NCBI GenBank assembly: GCA_002077065.1 | Contig: NAJO01000003.1 | Coordinates: 1,178,001-1,242,000, forward strand | Reading direction: 5' to 3' | DNA length: 64,000 nt | Source of the DNA: Cryoendolithus antarcticus | Taxonomy: Eukaryota > Ascomycota > Dothideomycetes > Cladosporiales > Cladosporiaceae | Shown: positions 62,437 through 64,000 of the stretch, piece after piece | Layout of the letters: the number at the start of each line of letters is the position of its first letter | How positions within the stretch are numbered: the stretch's first letter is position 1 | Notes under the pieces: model-generated | Database searches by the model: none | What the model was told of the DNA's origin: nothing | Seen by the model: only the letters and a program-made list of their open reading frames with translations | Made by a program: the position numbers and the translations under genes

Positions 62437-63681
62437 ATGAATGCCGGGCAGAGAAGCGCGAGGCGCCTGACCAGTCGTAGTGGTATGCTAACAATGGTCG
62501 AGTGGGTTTTGTTCCGTGACAGCCACTGACAGATACAGGCTCTGACTCGATATGCACATCCTGTCTCCTCCGCCTCTCGATACAGCCCCGACGATACGCA
62601 TCTGCCGCCGTAGCAGAGGTTGAGCGACCGACTGCCGAATCATCATCTCCACACATCGTACCAGTCACGGCTTCCGCACCCCGGAAAGCCTATCGAATAC
62701 TCGCGTCTCCGGTCATCTCTCGCCCTCCAGTACTCACACGACCATTGACAGACTTCGAGAAAGCCTTCTACCTCTACCAGAAACGACTGAATGAGCGACT
62801 CGCATTGCCCTTCTCGAGGTACTTCTACTTCAAGAAGGCAAACCCTGCAGATTTGGAGTGGAAGCGAAAAGCACGAGGACGAAAGTCAGCTGCGAGAGAC
62901 ATTGGCGTGTACTCTGGGTACGGTGATGAAGCTTGGAATGACGAGGCCCTTGTGGGAGACGAGACGGCAGATCCCGACAACATGAGGGAGGCACTTCTGC
63001 GAGACGCTGCGGGAGAGACGATCATCAATGCGGAGAAGGTGGGAGATGCGGAGACTGGAGGCGAAGCAGTAGCGGGAGATGCTGCAGCACTCGAGGGTGC
63101 GCGGAAGGACTTGGAGGCACGAATCGATCGACCGATGCCCAGGGAGACTGCGGCCGATGTGAAGAACGATGTGAAGAGTTTGAACCGTAAGCTGGATCGA
63201 AGTCTGTATCTGTTGTTGAGGAATAAGGATGGTAGATGGCGATTTCCCGAGGATCGACTGCATGCGCGAGAGAATCTGCATCAGGTACGTGACGACAGCA
63301 CCGCGCAGAGAGGGTTTTACTGATACTGCACAGGCCGCTGAGCGTATTATCGTCCAAGCAGCTGGTTTGAACATGAACACCTGGGTCGTCGGCAACCACC
63401 CTGTGGGCCACTTTCAATTCGACTTTCCCAACGCCAAACTCCGAGATATCCCATATGAGAAGCCGGGCGTCGAAGGCGACAACAACATTGTCACATATCG
63501 TCGAGAGGAGTTCGGCGAGAAGGTTTTCTTCATGAAGTCGCGTATCATGGCTGGCCAGGCCGATCTGGCGAAGAACACGTTTGAGGACCAGGACTTCCAG
63601 TGGCTTGCGAAGGAGGAGATCGCTGAGAAGGTGACGCCGAAGTACTGGCAGAGTATCAAGAACATGCTGGTGGAGCGGTGA
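62437..63681 (+). CDS. MRPL17: mitochondrial large-subunit ribosomal protein mL46
   Basis: Exons 62437-62482, 62539-63284 and 63334-63681 encode 379 residues. Exon 1 (15 codons plus 1 nt) supplies 'MNAGQRSARRLTSRS'; exon 2 continues 'CLLRLSIQPRRYASAAVAEV', together a basic mitochondrial presequence. The conserved core starts at 'RPLTDFEKAFYLYQKRLNER' and 'RYFYFKKANPADLEWKRK', then the NUDIX-like domain with 'GRWRFPEDRLHARENLHQAA' and 'ERIIVQAAGLNMNTWVVGNH', ending 'WLAKEEIAEKVTPKYWQSIK'. This matches yeast Mrpl17 / human MRPL46. The first exon is inferred: the frame upstream of exon 2 has no ATG before a stop. Confidence 0.9.
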
Positions 63682-64000
63682 TTAGGATGCAGTCCCTCCG
63701 CGAGGGTTTGCGTGACTGACGCCTGAGTCTGCATATTGTGGCCCAATTGCTGAGTTCAAGACAGTAATTCCGACGGTAGAAAGTCCAGTCGCACAACGAT
63801 CGAGATTCTGTGGTGCCACTGCTGGACCGTCAAGCCTGAACAAAATACTGCAATAAAGGTCGACTTAAGCCTCCTGCTCCGCGCCGGCATTCAATTCCAA
63901 TTCCAGCCTCGACTCCGCCCCTGACCAGTTCTGCTCGCTACCACTTGAACCTCATCGATGTGAGACATTCCGGATCGGACATGGTGGTGCGGCAACTGGT
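63682..64000. other. right-edge intergenic sequence
   Basis: 319 bp after the mL46 stop with no convincing ORF. It may be part of the next gene's flank. Confidence 0.35.

Noticed and set aside
1..64000. CRISPR arrays, rRNA genes or bacterial-style operons
   Set aside because: No spaced identical repeats and no rRNA sequence were noticed; the gene structure is eukaryotic with spliceosomal introns.

Overview
The window looks like nuclear DNA of a filamentous ascomycete, most likely a dothideomycete. It is gene-dense on both strands. Most introns are 46-68 bp, with GT(A/G)NGT donors, CTNA(C/T) branch points and YAG acceptors. The gene set is ascomycete-like: a Zrt3-type vacuolar zinc transporter, Bud4, Avo1/Sin1, an MIPC-synthase-type mannosyltransferase, a Mug14-type aldolase-fold protein and a Cdc4-type F-box/WD40 protein. 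The taxonomic placement is inference only. Splice junctions were read from the sequence and checked for frame; no alignment was run.

Layout. 0-8 kb: VMS1 (5' part, off the left edge), a ZRT3-like transporter, an F-box-like/TPR protein, the mitochondrial helicase MRH4 and a carbonyl-reductase-type SDR. 8-21 kb: BUD4, the TORC2 subunit AVO1/SIN1, a PRCC-domain protein, a PanE/ApbA-type reductase and a Cdc4-like F-box/WD40 protein. 21-26 kb: a gene-poor stretch, a locus whose reading frame breaks three times, and an amidohydrolase. 26-41 kb: the P4-ATPase DRS2, two unrecognised genes, OMA1, an inositol-phosphoceramide mannosyltransferase, a small Gly-rich protein, PDA1, the mitochondrial phosphate carrier MIR1, and a 15-bp minisatellite. 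41-46 kb: an accessory island with a subtilisin-family protease locus damaged at its 5' end, and a divergent pair of paralogues built from two I9-propeptide-like halves. One of the pair carries an in-frame TAG. 46-64 kb: a RING protein, ETF-beta, a two-RRM/RGG protein, TAH18, CTP synthase, Mug14, PFS2, ALG5, an NTF2-like protein and MRPL46.

How the genes relate. Most are ordinary housekeeping genes with no operon logic, but several head-to-head pairs share 200-700 bp promoters (VMS1/ZRT3, MRH4/SDR, SIN1/PRCC, RRM/TAH18, PFS2/ALG5, NTF2-like/MRPL46). Mitochondrial functions recur: MRH4, OMA1, PDA1, MIR1, ETF-beta, MRPL46, and VMS1 in organelle-associated ribosome quality control.

The part most worth a second look is 41.5-45.5 kb. 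A protease catalytic ORF with an intact Asp/His/Ser triad but no visible I9 pro-domain lies next to freestanding double-I9-like genes. This could be a protease/inhibitor (or trans-chaperone) module in the middle of decay or remodelling.
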